From contig WGNQ01000012.1 in NCBI GenBank assembly GCA_016124455.1, positions 1 to 64,000 on the forward strand: 64,000 nucleotides of DNA, read 5' to 3'. The translations under genes were made by a program, and so were the position numbers. The stretch's first letter is position 1; each line of letters opens with the position of its first letter. The stretch is from Sideroxydans sp. GTDB taxonomy: Bacteria > Pseudomonadota > Gammaproteobacteria > Burkholderiales > Gallionellaceae. Under the pieces are notes generated by a model that was not told where the DNA came from, made no database searches, and worked only from the letters and a program-made list of their open reading frames with translations. Positions 18,363 to 27,473 of this stretch are shown here, in pieces.

Positions 18363-20366
18363 CTATGGTAGTCGGGCCAATTGCTGGGTCAGGTAGGTGC
18401 TGAGCTGGTTCATGGTGCCCAGCATCGCATCCAGTGAGGAATATTGTGTGGTTAATGCCACCTGGTCTGCTGCGATGCGTGCATTCAACGCGGTAATCCG
18501 GCTGTTGATATCCTTGATCGAGGTGTTGAAGCCGTCCGTTTCGCTGGTCAGCGGACCGGTCGAGCCGAGCAGCGAGTTGGCAAAATCATTCAGGGTATAG
18601 GCATAGCCTTGCGAATAGCTGACCGTGCCGCGGCTGCCGGTGCTGCCGCCCAGCACCACGATGGAGAGCCCGGTGCTGTCACCTGCACTCGAGGTCAGCA
18701 GCTGTCCCTGGCCGGTCGCTGCCATGCCGTTGATGGTGCCGGCGACATCTTTCCCTGCGGCCTGTGTCGGCGTCCCCAGCAGGTTGCTCAGGCCGTTGCC
18801 GCCGGTCACCGCCACGCTGGAAGTCGAACCATACGAGGCGGAGGTAATGGTGAACACGCCGGCATTCTGCGTTACCGCCACCGACAGGCTATTGCTGGAC
18901 AGCGCACTGTTGATTTTCGATTGCAGTTCGCTGGCCAGTGTGGCGGCGGTATATGTACCTGCGCTTAGCGTGACCGAGGTGGCCGTCCCGTCCACGGTAA
19001 GGTTGAGGGCATCGTTGCTGCCGGCAGTAATGGTGGTGGAGGCCGCGGCGGCAGAGCCGGTCGTCGATCCCTGTGCGGCCAGTTGTGTGACATTGACGCC
19101 GTACGTGCCGGGCTTGGTGCTGCTGCCCGCATAGCTGTAGCTGACCAGGCTGTCCGAGCTTTTGCCTACTGCGGCGAAAAGGTTGGCGATGTCGCCGAAA
19201 TTGCTGGACATTGCCTGGTTGAGCTTGGTCGAGTCGAGCGCCAGCGTGCCATCCGCCTGGAAGGTTATGCCGATTTGCGACAGGCTGGAGAAGGCGCCGG
19301 TGTTGTTGCTGATCGGGGTGTTCAGGGCATTGCGCAAATGCGACATGATCATGTTGGTCGAGGCATCGCCGAGCAGGACGCCGCCGGTATTATTCGTGGC
19401 GTCATAACTGGAGACGCTCTTGACCGTGCCGGCCAGATCATTGAACGACTTGACGAAGCTGTTTACCGCGGTGGTGATGGCGGCGGTGTTATTAGTAACC
19501 GCGAGACTCACCGGTCCGGTGCTGACATTTTTCAGGTTCAGTGTTACGCCCTGGATGACGTCGCTCACGGTGTTGGAACTCTTGCTGATCGACATGCCGT
19601 TGACGGTGAATTGCGCGTCCTTGGCGGTGATCGTTTCCGACATGTTCTGGGTGCCTGCGGGGTCCTGCGACAACAGGCTGCTCAGCGCGGCATCGCCGGC
19701 AACCGTGATTTTCATGCTGTTGTTTGCCCCCGTGGTGGCGGAGCTCAGTACCAGGCGATAAGGTGACGCGCTGCCATCGTTGACGATAGAGGCGGTCACG
19801 CCGATGTTGGTGGCATTGATCGCGTCGCGTATGCCGGTCAGCGAATTGTTGGTGGAGTCTATGGTGACGCTTTTCGTGCCGGCTCCGTTGGAGGTGAAGG
19901 TGGCGCCGGTATAGGTGCCGCCAGCGAGCGTGCCGCCGGTAATACTGCCGAAATCGAACGTCAGCGTGGTCGAACTGCCGCTACCGACGGCCGCGGTGGT
20001 GCTGGCCTGTCCGGCGGCAGCCAGATTCTGCGCCTGGGCCAGGTTGGCGACCGATAAGGTATATGACCCGGCAGCGGCAGTTGTCGATGCCGATGCCGAC
20101 AGCACGGTAGTGTCGGACGAGGTTGCGGTAAGCGACTTGAATTGCGACGGCGTACTCAGACCCTGCACTGCGCTCTGGAATGAGGAAAGTGCGCCTTGTA
20201 CCGTGCCGATCGCCGAGATCTTGGCCTGGTAGCTCGCGATCTGCTTGTTCATCAAGACCAGTGGCTGGCTTTCAACCGCCATCAACTGGCTGACAATGCT
20301 CGCCACGTCGATCGACGAAGTGGTGGCCGAGGTGGCGGCTATTGCAGTGGTTGATGAGCTTGCCAT
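18363..20366 (-). CDS. fliD: Flagellar filament cap protein FliD
   Basis: The cap protein FliD promotes flagellin polymerisation at the filament tip. The N-terminus has SIDVASIVSQLMAVESQPLVLMNKQIASYQAKISAIGTVQ and the C-terminus a coiled coil (TSIKDINSRITALNARIAADQVALTTQYSSLDAMLGTM), both diagnostic. At 667 residues it is longer than the usual 450-500. The extra length is Ser/Thr/Gly-rich outer domain, partly repeated (LTVDGTATSVTLSAGTYTA). It sits between flaG and fliS on one strand. Confidence 0.94.
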   Translation of the reverse strand: MASSSTTAIAATSATTSSIDVASIVSQLMAVESQPLVLMNKQIASYQAKISAIGTVQGALSSFQSAVQGLSTPSQFKSLTATSSDTTVLSASASTTAAAGSYTLSVANLAQAQNLAAAGQASTTAAVGSGSSTTLTFDFGSITGGTLAGGTYTGATFTSNGAGTKSVTIDSTNNSLTGIRDAINATNIGVTASIVNDGSASPYRLVLSSATTGANNSMKITVAGDAALSSLLSQDPAGTQNMSETITAKDAQFTVNGMSISKSSNTVSDVIQGVTLNLKNVSTGPVSLAVTNNTAAITTAVNSFVKSFNDLAGTVKSVSSYDATNNTGGVLLGDASTNMIMSHLRNALNTPISNNTGAFSSLSQIGITFQADGTLALDSTKLNQAMSSNFGDIANLFAAVGKSSDSLVSYSYAGSSTKPGTYGVNVTQLAAQGSTTGSAAAASTTITAGSNDALNLTVDGTATSVTLSAGTYTAATLASELQSKINSALSSNSLSVAVTQNAGVFTITSASYGSTSSVAVTGGNGLSNLLGTPTQAAGKDVAGTINGMAATGQGQLLTSSAGDSTGLSIVVLGGSTGSRGTVSYSQGYAYTLNDFANSLLGSTGPLTSETDGFNTSIKDINSRITALNARIAADQVALTTQYSSLDAMLGTMNQLSTYLTQQLARLP

Positions 20367-20381
20367 GATGATCTCGCTTTC

Positions 20382-20747
20382 TTAAGCCTGGTGCTTGACC
20401 AGCAGGCCTTTGGGCATGGAGTCGATCGACTGGGAAATGGCAATCGCTTCTTTCGATGGGAGCTGCTTGAGCACTTCGCCGGTCTTGGACTCGACTATCT
20501 TGACCACGGTTTTGTGCGAATCCTGATCGATGCTGAATTGCAGGTTTTTGTTCGCCTGCAATAGCTTGTTATTGATGGTGTCTACTGCTTGCTGTACTTG
20601 AGCTTCGCTGGGCTGGCTGGCTGCTGGCTGGGCCGGCTGAACTTTGGCTGCAGCAGTGCCGGTACTCGACGGAGCAGGCAAAGGCGTGGCCTGGCTGCCT
20701 GAGGTCTGTGGCGAAGGTGATGCATTATTTATATTCTGGATTGGCAT
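20382..20747 (-). CDS. flaG: FlaG family flagellar protein
   Basis: This 121-residue protein has a low-complexity Pro/Ala/Ser first half and a conserved FlaG domain (VDTINNKLLQANKNLQFSIDQDSHKTVVKIVESKTGEVLKQLPSKEAI). FlaG lies between flagellin and fliD in many polar-flagellate bacteria and affects filament length; its mechanism is unclear. It is downstream of fliC and separated from it by an 82-base gap with a strong hairpin. GGAGAAGC is the ribosome site. Confidence 0.9.
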   Translation of the reverse strand: MPIQNINNASPSPQTSGSQATPLPAPSSTGTAAAKVQPAQPAASQPSEAQVQQAVDTINNKLLQANKNLQFSIDQDSHKTVVKIVESKTGEVLKQLPSKEAIAISQSIDSMPKGLLVKHQA

Positions 20748-20773
20748 TATGCTTCTCCTTTAATCCTAAAGCG

Positions 20774-20805
20774 CCAGCCAGATAACGCTTTCATTATCTG
20801 GCTGG
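20774..20805 (-). terminator. Strong hairpin between fliC and flaG
   Basis: A perfect 12-base inverted repeat, CCAGCCAGATAA and TTATCTGGCTGG, flanks an 8-base loop, 25 bases after the fliC stop. On the minus strand it is followed by GGCGCTTTAGG rather than a clear T-run. It may therefore be a partial terminator or a stabilising 3' end that raises fliC mRNA over the flaG-fliD transcript. Confidence 0.6.
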
Positions 20806-20829
20806 GCCGTTACTCAATTGCGTGCTGCC

Positions 20830-22983
20830 TTATTTCAACAGGGTCAGTACGCTGTTAGGTAATGCATTTGCCTGTGCCAACATTGCGGTACCAGCTTGCT
20901 GCAGGATCTGGTTCTTTGTCAACGCTGCGGTTTCTGCAGCGAAGTCGGTATCCTGCACCCGGCTACGCGCAGCACTCAGGTTGGTCACACCACTTTGCAG
21001 GTTGCTGACCACCGACGTGAAGCGGTTCTGGATCGCGCCGAGCGTGCCGCGCAAGCCGTTGACCACTTCCAGTGCGGAATCGACACGTTGCATGGTGGTG
21101 TTGGCATTGCTCGTGGTGAGCACGTCGGCTGTGGCCAGCGAACCGGAGTTGGCTGCAATCGTTGCGCTCAGACCGAAACCGCCGGATGCCGCTGCGGTGG
21201 TGCCCAGCGTGCCGCCCACTGCGATGGCCTGGGAACCGGTCAAGGTCAGTGTGCTGCCGTCGGTGGAGGCATTGACGCCGCTCACTTTGGTGTTGATCGC
21301 ATCGACCAGCGCCTGCAGGTTGGTATAGTTGCCAGCCAGGTCAACCGGTGTCGAAGTCCCGGCAGCCAGAGTCAGTGCGCCGGTTGCCAGTGTGAACGGA
21401 CCCGCTGCGATACCGCCAACGATGGCATCCTGTCCTGCGGTGCCGTTTGCGACGGTGATGCCGGCGTTGCTGGCAAAGCCGCTGATCGCAGTAATGTTCA
21501 CGGCAGTCGAGGCGATGCCTGTCGTATTGCGGGCAATGGTGATCGCGCCGTTGGTGTTGGTCACGGTATACGTATTGGGCGAAGCGGTGTTGAGCTGCGC
21601 CTGGATGCTGTTGGCGTTACCAGTGGCCAGGTCGGCGAAGCTGGTGTAGCTGGTGTTCAGCGTGATGGCATGCCCGTCCACGGTGAAGCCGGCGTTGGTC
21701 GAGGATACGGCTGCAGTACCTGCGGTACCGGCGCCGTTCACGATGCCGTTGTTCACTGCGGAGGCATTCGCGCCGGTAATTGCCACAGCTGCGGTGGAGC
21801 CGGTATGGGTGATCTTCAGACCGGTTGTTCCGGCGCTCACCGTGTAGCCGGTCAGGCCGGCAGCGGTCAGGGCTGCAGTAATGGCGGCGTTGAGTGTGCC
21901 GGCGCCAGTGCCGGTGCCGGTTACGGTAACAGCGGTATTGACAGTCACCGCGACGCCATCGACGCTGAAGATGGCATTCTGGTTGGCGCCACCGGCATTA
22001 CCTGCGGTGTTGGCGAAGCCGGCAGCTTGTGCGGCAACGTCGGCGTTGGTAATGGCCACTGCTGCTGCACCGGGGCCGGTAATGGTCAGGTTGTTGCCGC
22101 TGGCTGTTACCGTGTAACCGGCTGTGTTGGCCACCAGTTGGGACTGGATGTCAGTCGCCATCGCGGCCATGCTTGCATAATTCTGGTTCAGCGTGACGGC
22201 GATGCCATCAATGTTCATCTGCGCCAGCGTGCCGGTTGCGGTGGAGAAGTCCAGCGTGCCGTTGGTGGTCTGGATGTTGTTGCCCTTGACTGCGCTTGCG
22301 GCGCTGTAGTCGTAGGCGGCGGCCTGGGTCGCGCCGGTCAGCGCGTTAATGCCGTCCACTTGTGCAGCAGCCGCCACGCCGAAGTTGAAGGTCGACGGGT
22401 TGATCGTGATCTGGCCGGCCGTAGCAGGAGTGGAAGCGGTAACCAGGTTGGCTGTCGATGCAGTCGCAATCGCGCCGGTGCTGGCCAGTCGGGTGCTGGT
22501 GGCCAGGTTGACGGAAATCGAGTCACCCACGTTGGCGCCGACCTGGAACTGTGCCGTGCCGAGCGAGCCGTCCAGAACCTTCTGGCCGTTGAACGAGGTT
22601 TGCGACGATACGCGGTCGATTTCAGCCAGACGCTGCTGGACTTCTGCGTTCAGGGCTGCGCGGTCGGCCGCGGTGTTACTGGCGTTGGCCGATTGCACGG
22701 CCAGGTCGCGGATACGCTGCAAGTTGTCGGTCACGGCTTGCAGCGCGCCTTCTGCGGTTTGTGCCAGCGAGATGCCGTCATTGGCATTGCGGATCGACTG
22801 GCTCATACCAGCGATCTGGCTGCTCATCCGGCTCGAAATTGCCATGCCTGCGGCGTCGTCCATCGCGCTGTTGATGCGCAGACCGGAGGACAGGCGCTGA
22901 ATCGACGTCGCGAGGTTGCTCTGCGACATGCTCAGGTTGTTCTGGGCCGTCATGGAGGCGATATTAGTATTGAGGGATAGCAT
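20830..22983 (-). CDS. fliC: Flagellin FliC
   Basis: This is the filament subunit, 717 residues, well above the 280-500 of most betaproteobacterial flagellins. The conserved N-terminal (LSLNTNIASMTAQNNLSMSQ, LSSGLRINSAMDDAAGMAIS) and C-terminal (SRVQDTDFAAETAALTKNQILQQAGTAMLAQAN) coiled coils are intact. The middle 400 residues are surface-exposed and contain about three degenerate repeats of 80-90 residues, each with a DG-AVTLN block, a YTVT block and an AVAIT block. It is the only flagellin gene in the window and is transcribed from the sigma-28 promoter at 23085-23111. Confidence 0.97.
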   Translation of the reverse strand: MLSLNTNIASMTAQNNLSMSQSNLATSIQRLSSGLRINSAMDDAAGMAISSRMSSQIAGMSQSIRNANDGISLAQTAEGALQAVTDNLQRIRDLAVQSANASNTAADRAALNAEVQQRLAEIDRVSSQTSFNGQKVLDGSLGTAQFQVGANVGDSISVNLATSTRLASTGAIATASTANLVTASTPATAGQITINPSTFNFGVAAAAQVDGINALTGATQAAAYDYSAASAVKGNNIQTTNGTLDFSTATGTLAQMNIDGIAVTLNQNYASMAAMATDIQSQLVANTAGYTVTASGNNLTITGPGAAAVAITNADVAAQAAGFANTAGNAGGANQNAIFSVDGVAVTVNTAVTVTGTGTGAGTLNAAITAALTAAGLTGYTVSAGTTGLKITHTGSTAAVAITGANASAVNNGIVNGAGTAGTAAVSSTNAGFTVDGHAITLNTSYTSFADLATGNANSIQAQLNTASPNTYTVTNTNGAITIARNTTGIASTAVNITAISGFASNAGITVANGTAGQDAIVGGIAAGPFTLATGALTLAAGTSTPVDLAGNYTNLQALVDAINTKVSGVNASTDGSTLTLTGSQAIAVGGTLGTTAAASGGFGLSATIAANSGSLATADVLTTSNANTTMQRVDSALEVVNGLRGTLGAIQNRFTSVVSNLQSGVTNLSAARSRVQDTDFAAETAALTKNQILQQAGTAMLAQANALPNSVLTLLK

Positions 22984-23084
22984 TTGTACTCTCCTTAATA
23001 AACTGGATTTACTAACACGGCACTGCTGCCGCTTACTACGGTCTGCCCTGAACTGCGAGGCACTTGCAACCGCCGTTGTTCCAG

Positions 23085-23111
23085 TTATCGGATGTAGTTC
23101 GAGAAACTTTA
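23085..23111 (-). promoter_or_regulatory. Sigma-28 (FliA) promoter of fliC
   Basis: On the minus strand the sequence reads TAAAGTTT, 11 bases, TCCGATAA. This matches the sigma-28 consensus TAAAGTTT-N11-GCCGATAA in 15 of 16 positions. It lies 102 bases upstream of the fliC start, giving a leader of about 95 bases. The fliC ATG has an AAGGAG ribosome site. Confidence 0.92.
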
Positions 23112-23156
23112 GTGCTGTCCATAAGCTTTTTCGTGATGGTCATGCGGCGACAGGGT

Positions 23157-24818
23157 TCATGAAGCCTTGAAGACGCGGTTCTTGCCGGCCAGTTTGGCCT
23201 GGTACATGGCCTTGTCGGCACGCCCGATCACGTCTTCGGTATCCTCATTGTTGGCGCGTAACGCCACGCCTGCGCTGAAGGTGACCAGCAGGCGCTCATT
23301 GTTGTGCAGGAAGAATTTCTTGGTGAGTTCGCGCTGCAGGCGGTTGACGGTTTCCACCGCCTCGTCCAGGCTGGTATCGGGCAGGACGATGATGAATTCC
23401 TCGCCGCCGTAGCGGGCGACAGCATCGGAAGGGCGCAGGCTTTCCTTGATCACATTGGACAGGTGTACCAGGGCGGAATCGCCGACCTGGTGGCCGAGGG
23501 TATCGTTGAGCTGCTTGAAATTGTCGATGTCCAGCAGCGCGATGCTGATCGGGGTCTGGTTGCGGTCGGCGCGCTGGGTTTCGCGCTCGAACATTTCATC
23601 CATGCCGCGCCGGTTGAGCGCCCCGGTGAGCTGGTCTTCATGGATCAGCTCGCTGATCTGTTCCAGTTCGTCTTCCAGCCGCTTGATCCGTTCTTCCGCA
23701 TCGGTGACCTGCTTGCGTGCGCTCAGCAGTTCCTCGTGGGAGCGCATCACGCTGGTCTGGATGATGCGCGTATCGTGCATGATGTCTTCCAGGATGTGGC
23801 TCAGTTCGGGGAGGTTGTCGGCCTGGCCGATTTTCTGGTTGTAGCTTTCTATCTTGGCGTGATATTCGCCGGTGCTCTCGGTCAGTTTCCCCATGCGGTC
23901 GATGAAGGTCGTCATCAGGGTCTTGAGCGTGGTCTTGGCATCGGCCAGGCTCTGCTTCAGTGTGCTTTGCTTGATGATGGCGTCGCGCAGGTTGCGTTCC
24001 GCGTCGGCGATGCTCCTCCGGTCCAGCGGATTGGCGATGATTTCCTGTAATGTGCTGATCTGGCCATGCAGCCATTTGTCGTCGGCCACCAGCTCACCGA
24101 CGTTTTCCACCAGCAGGCGCAACAGGCGCATCAATCCTTCCTGAATCTTGATTTTGTCGCCGCCGCGCAGCTCGAGCTTGAGCCAGAACTGGCGGAGGTG
24201 CTTGGCAATCAGGGTGATCTCGGCATTATTCCTGGCGGCGCGTATCTGCTGTGCCAATGCCTTGATCTCGGTGGACAAGTCGGCTTGCAGGGGCAGCATG
24301 CTTTCCAGCGTCTGCGCCAGCATTTCGCGCAGCTGCGACATCAGTTCGTCGTTGACGACCGGGCTATTAATGCCGGCCTCGGCAGCCCTCGATGGTTTGC
24401 CCGCGGCTGCAGGCATGGCGGCATCTATTTCAGGAGCCGGGACGGCTTCGACCGGGCTGCCGGTCGTCGGCCCGGCCCACGAGCGTATCAGCCCACGCAA
24501 TTTTTCGAACAATGTCGCCTGGTTGCTGGCGAATTTTGCCAATACGGTTTCCAGTCCTTCTTTCTTGCGCGAAATGGTAATGCCCTTGTGTGGGGTTTCC
24601 AGCTGCTTGAGCAGGTCGCGGATGAGCTCGTTCCAGGGTTGCTGTTCATTCCTGGCAGTATTGCCGGCCGCTGCGTCCGTTTCTGCCGCTGCGGGTTTTG
24701 TACCGGAAACTTCCTGATAGGCGCGCGCGTAATTTTCCGGGGTCGGCGCCTCCTTGCGCGCAAGCAGCATTTTCATGGCATCGCGTGCGATTTCAGAGGG
24801 AGTGGTGGGTCGGGTCAT
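23157..24818 (-). CDS. Diguanylate cyclase (GGDEF domain)
   Basis: This 553-residue protein has a helical, poorly conserved N-terminal part of about 380 residues (with a coiled coil near 340-380, EELLSARKQVTDAEERIKRLEDELEQIS) and a C-terminal GGDEF domain. The active-site motif is GGEEF and an RPSD inhibitory-site motif lies five residues before it, so it should make cyclic-di-GMP and be product-inhibited. No membrane helix is evident. It is encoded next to fliC, and the two PilZ/YcgR proteins at 14584-16139 are plausible receivers. Confidence 0.93.
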   Translation of the reverse strand: MTRPTTPSEIARDAMKMLLARKEAPTPENYARAYQEVSGTKPAAAETDAAAGNTARNEQQPWNELIRDLLKQLETPHKGITISRKKEGLETVLAKFASNQATLFEKLRGLIRSWAGPTTGSPVEAVPAPEIDAAMPAAAGKPSRAAEAGINSPVVNDELMSQLREMLAQTLESMLPLQADLSTEIKALAQQIRAARNNAEITLIAKHLRQFWLKLELRGGDKIKIQEGLMRLLRLLVENVGELVADDKWLHGQISTLQEIIANPLDRRSIADAERNLRDAIIKQSTLKQSLADAKTTLKTLMTTFIDRMGKLTESTGEYHAKIESYNQKIGQADNLPELSHILEDIMHDTRIIQTSVMRSHEELLSARKQVTDAEERIKRLEDELEQISELIHEDQLTGALNRRGMDEMFERETQRADRNQTPISIALLDIDNFKQLNDTLGHQVGDSALVHLSNVIKESLRPSDAVARYGGEEFIIVLPDTSLDEAVETVNRLQRELTKKFFLHNNERLLVTFSAGVALRANNEDTEDVIGRADKAMYQAKLAGKNRVFKAS

Positions 24819-24942
24819 AATGCAGCGCAGTTGTTTTTATCGGATGGCCGGGATTATCGAAAATTAATGCAGGGAACCAAGTGGGGAATAGGGGGCGTTT
24901 CACATTTTAATTCGTTCCGGAGGATCGCCCGATGGTTCGGGG

Positions 24943-25575
24943 CTAGTCTATCAGGTGGTTGCTGATGGCGTAGTGGATGGCTTCGGCATTGGTCTTCAGC
25001 TTCATCTTTTCCATCAGCCGGCTGCGGTAGACGCTGACGGTCTTCGGGCTGAGCGACATGATCTCGGCCATCTCGCTGAGCTTCTTGCCGGAAGCCATCA
25101 GGCACAGGGTCTGGTATTCGCGATTGGACAGGGTCTGATGCATTAACTCCTTGTAGCCTTCGGAAAGCCCTTCGGCGAGTTCTTCAGCGAGCTGGGTACT
25201 GATGTATTTCTTGCCGCGCGCAACCTGGCGTATGGCGATCACCAGTTGGGCCGGTGCGCTCTGCTTGTTCAGGTAACCGGATGCACCCGCTTTCAGGGCG
25301 CGCAGCGCGTATTGCTCTTCAGGGTGCATGCTCAGGATCAGCACGGGCTGTTTCGGGTTGTTCTTCTTGATCTGTTTTAATACGTCAATGCCATGCTTGT
25401 CCGGCAGCGTGATATCCAGCAGCACGAGATCGAAATCTCCCTCCCTGGCCATCTGGATGGCCTGCATTCCATTCTCTGCTTCGCCGGTTACACGCATGTC
25501 GTTCGTGTCGTCCAGAACCTGCTTGAGTCCTTTGCGGATGATCGAATGGTCGTCTGTAACGAGTACCTTGATCAT
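24943..25575 (-). CDS. NarL/FixJ-type response regulator
   Basis: This 210-residue protein has a receiver domain (VLVTDDHSIIRKG; phospho-acceptor Asp in LVLLDITLPD; Lys in YLNKQSAP) and a C-terminal LuxR-type helix-turn-helix (TLSNREYQTLCLMASGKKLSEMAEIMSLSPKTVSVYRSRLMEKM). It overlaps the upstream kinase gene by four bases, so the two form a pair. Its target is unknown. Its position between flagellin and flhDC suggests control of motility or attachment. Confidence 0.92.
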   Translation of the reverse strand: MIKVLVTDDHSIIRKGLKQVLDDTNDMRVTGEAENGMQAIQMAREGDFDLVLLDITLPDKHGIDVLKQIKKNNPKQPVLILSMHPEEQYALRALKAGASGYLNKQSAPAQLVIAIRQVARGKKYISTQLAEELAEGLSEGYKELMHQTLSNREYQTLCLMASGKKLSEMAEIMSLSPKTVSVYRSRLMEKMKLKTNAEAIHYAISNHLID

Positions 25576-27110
25576 TGTTGGGCGCTCCCGGCCGTGTCGC
25601 GTAAGGCTTGACGCTGTGGTGAGGCCTGTATGGTACCTGCATTGCGGGGGATGGTGATGGCTATGCTGGTGCCTTGGCCTGCCGCACTGCTGATCTTGAG
25701 TTTGCCGCCAAAATAGGTGATGCGCTCCTGGATGCCGCGCAGGCCGAAAGAGTGCGGCTTGTGCTTGTCGGTCTCAGCCAGGCCGCGGCCATTATCGCTG
25801 ACCATCAGTGCGACCTCGTGCTGCTGGTTGCGGATATCGATTTTGATACGGGTGGCCTGGGCATGTTTGATGATATTGGTCAGGGTTTCCTGGAAAATTC
25901 TGAACAGGGCGATATCCAGTTCGGGGTCGAGTTCTTCACGTTCATCTATATTGGTAAATTCACACTGTATGCCGGTGCGCTTGCGGAATTCCTCTATTTC
26001 CACCTCGATTGCCGCCACAATGCCGAAGCAGTCCAGCACGCCGGGGCGCAACATAAGCGAAATGTTGCGTGCCTCAATAATACATTTATCGACCAGTTCT
26101 TCGATACCTTTCGATATTTCCGTGACTTTCCTGTTTTCAGCTGTCAGATGATTGTTCATCCGTACAACTTCGAGCTTGATGGCGGTCAGGATGCCGCCGA
26201 GATTGTCATGTACCTCGCGGGATATGTTCAGGCGCTCCTGTTCGCGCACATCCTGCACGTGCTGGGAAAGTGCGCGCAACTCCTCCCTGGAGCGGTCGAG
26301 TTCGATGCGTGCGGCCTTGCTTTGCGTAATGTTGAACATTACGCCTTCCCATTGCGTGCTCCCGTTGTTCAGGCGGCGAGGGCTGCAACGCAGGTTGATC
26401 CATTTTATTTCGCCGGTTACCGGCATGCTGATGCGCCCCTCCCAGTTCCAGAAGCTGGACTGCTCGGCGGAGAGCCTGATGGCGAGGTCATAGGAAGGGC
26501 GGTCATCCTGGTGGATCATGTTCAGGAATAATGCGGCATCTTTCTCCAGTTCCTGGGGGCCGAGTCCGAGCAGCGCCCAGCTGCCTTCGCTGACGTAGGG
26601 AAAGCTTGTGCCGCCGTTTGCCGCAAGCAGCATCTGGTAAGCCATGCCGGGGAGATTGGAGATGAAGGCGCTCAGGCGGGCCTGGTTTTCCTGCAGGGTG
26701 GCCTGGCTTTCGTTGTGGGCACGCCGTATCTTTGCCTCACGCAGGTTGTGTTCTATGGCAAATGCGAGGCGGCTCAAGTCGCTTTTGCAGAGATAGTCGT
26801 CCGCGCCGGCCTGCATTGCCCGGTTTATATTTTTGTCCTGGGTGTCGTGGCAAAGAAACAGGAAGGGAATGTCCTGCCCCATTGTTTTTGTCAGCTTGAG
26901 AAGATGCAGTCCACCCAGTGCCGGCAAATCATAGCTGCAGAGAATGATGTCCGGGGCATAGCTGGCCAGGACAGTTTTCATGGCATCCGGGTCGCCGCCC
27001 GGCCAGTACCGGGTCTGGTAACCGCCGGCCTCCAGCTTATCCAGAACCTGTTGTGCATCGTGTTGAGACGAGTCAACTAGAAGTACGCGGGGGGGCGTGT
27101 TTATCTGCAT
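25572..27110 (-). CDS. Sensor histidine kinase with N-terminal receiver-like domain and PAS domain
   Basis: This protein has three parts: a receiver-like domain (residues 8-125), a PAS domain (about 150-265) and a NarX-type kinase core with REVHDNLGG (phospho-acceptor His) and the ATP-binding VSDNGRGLAE. No membrane helix is seen. The receiver has Ser59 (in DIILCSYDLP) where the phosphorylated Asp is expected, so it is probably a pseudo-receiver. I start at the ATG at 27110 (512 residues), because the 39 codons upstream (to 27227) do not resemble a domain and lack a ribosome site. It pairs with the response regulator at 24943-25575. Confidence 0.87.
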   Translation of the reverse strand: MQINTPPRVLLVDSSQHDAQQVLDKLEAGGYQTRYWPGGDPDAMKTVLASYAPDIILCSYDLPALGGLHLLKLTKTMGQDIPFLFLCHDTQDKNINRAMQAGADDYLCKSDLSRLAFAIEHNLREAKIRRAHNESQATLQENQARLSAFISNLPGMAYQMLLAANGGTSFPYVSEGSWALLGLGPQELEKDAALFLNMIHQDDRPSYDLAIRLSAEQSSFWNWEGRISMPVTGEIKWINLRCSPRRLNNGSTQWEGVMFNITQSKAARIELDRSREELRALSQHVQDVREQERLNISREVHDNLGGILTAIKLEVVRMNNHLTAENRKVTEISKGIEELVDKCIIEARNISLMLRPGVLDCFGIVAAIEVEIEEFRKRTGIQCEFTNIDEREELDPELDIALFRIFQETLTNIIKHAQATRIKIDIRNQQHEVALMVSDNGRGLAETDKHKPHSFGLRGIQERITYFGGKLKISSAAGQGTSIAITIPRNAGTIQASPQRQALRDTAGSAQQ

Positions 27111-27352
27111 GATCTTTATTAAATATGGTGCTTCAAAACTGTTACGGATCCGGGCGGCAATCGCCTTACTATAAGCAAGGGCGGTAGGAGCCGCAACCGC
27201 TTCGGTGGTCGCAGCCCCTGAAATCATGCCGCCCGGGCCGCAATAATCACGTTGTTCTTGAGCCGGGATCTGCTGGGAAAAAATTTATTGAAAATAATAT
27301 TTCAACATATCAATTGGTTAATAAAAATATGAAAAATATTTCAAAAAATCCC

Positions 27353-27379
27353 TAAAGTTTTTCCGGCGCTTGCCGATAG
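27353..27379 (+). promoter_or_regulatory. Sigma-28 promoter P1 (unit 1)
   Basis: TAAAGTTT, 11 bases, GCCGATAG: 15 of 16 consensus positions. Transcription should start near 27386, just before the hairpin at 27389-27423. Confidence 0.88.
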
Positions 27380-27385
27380 ATTCCT

Positions 27386-27430
27386 CGACAGTATGATTTT
27401 CTCCCCTTGCGAAATTGATACTGTTTTTTT
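27386..27430 (+). ncRNA. Putative sigma-28-dependent small RNA, copy 1
   Basis: A transcript from P1 would be about 45 bases long. CAGTATGATTTT (27389-27400) pairs with GAAATT-g-ATACTG (27411-27423; one bulged G), a 12-base-pair stem with some G-U pairs, followed by seven T. This is a good intrinsic terminator. The 10-base loop CUCCCCUUGC contains a strong anti-Shine-Dalgarno sequence. The reverse complement of the loop and 3' arm resembles the flhD ribosome-binding site at 27656-27678. No expression data are available; it could also be a leader element of flhDC. Confidence 0.55.
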
Positions 27431-27440
27431 AAAACAGCCC

Positions 27441-27467
27441 TAAAGTTTTTTTCGGGCTGGCCGATAT
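27441..27467 (+). promoter_or_regulatory. Sigma-28 promoter P2 (unit 2)
   Basis: TAAAGTTT, 11 bases, GCCGATAT: 15 of 16 consensus positions. The predicted start is near 27474, just before the second hairpin. Distance to the flhD ATG is about 210 bases. Confidence 0.88.
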
Positions 27468-27473
27468 ACAGAT

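Noticed and set aside
20896-22980. 694-codon open frame on the strand opposite fliC
   Set aside because: It mirrors fliC almost end to end, is rich in Gly/Cys/Arg, and has no domain. It results from codon bias of the Ala/Thr-rich flagellin.
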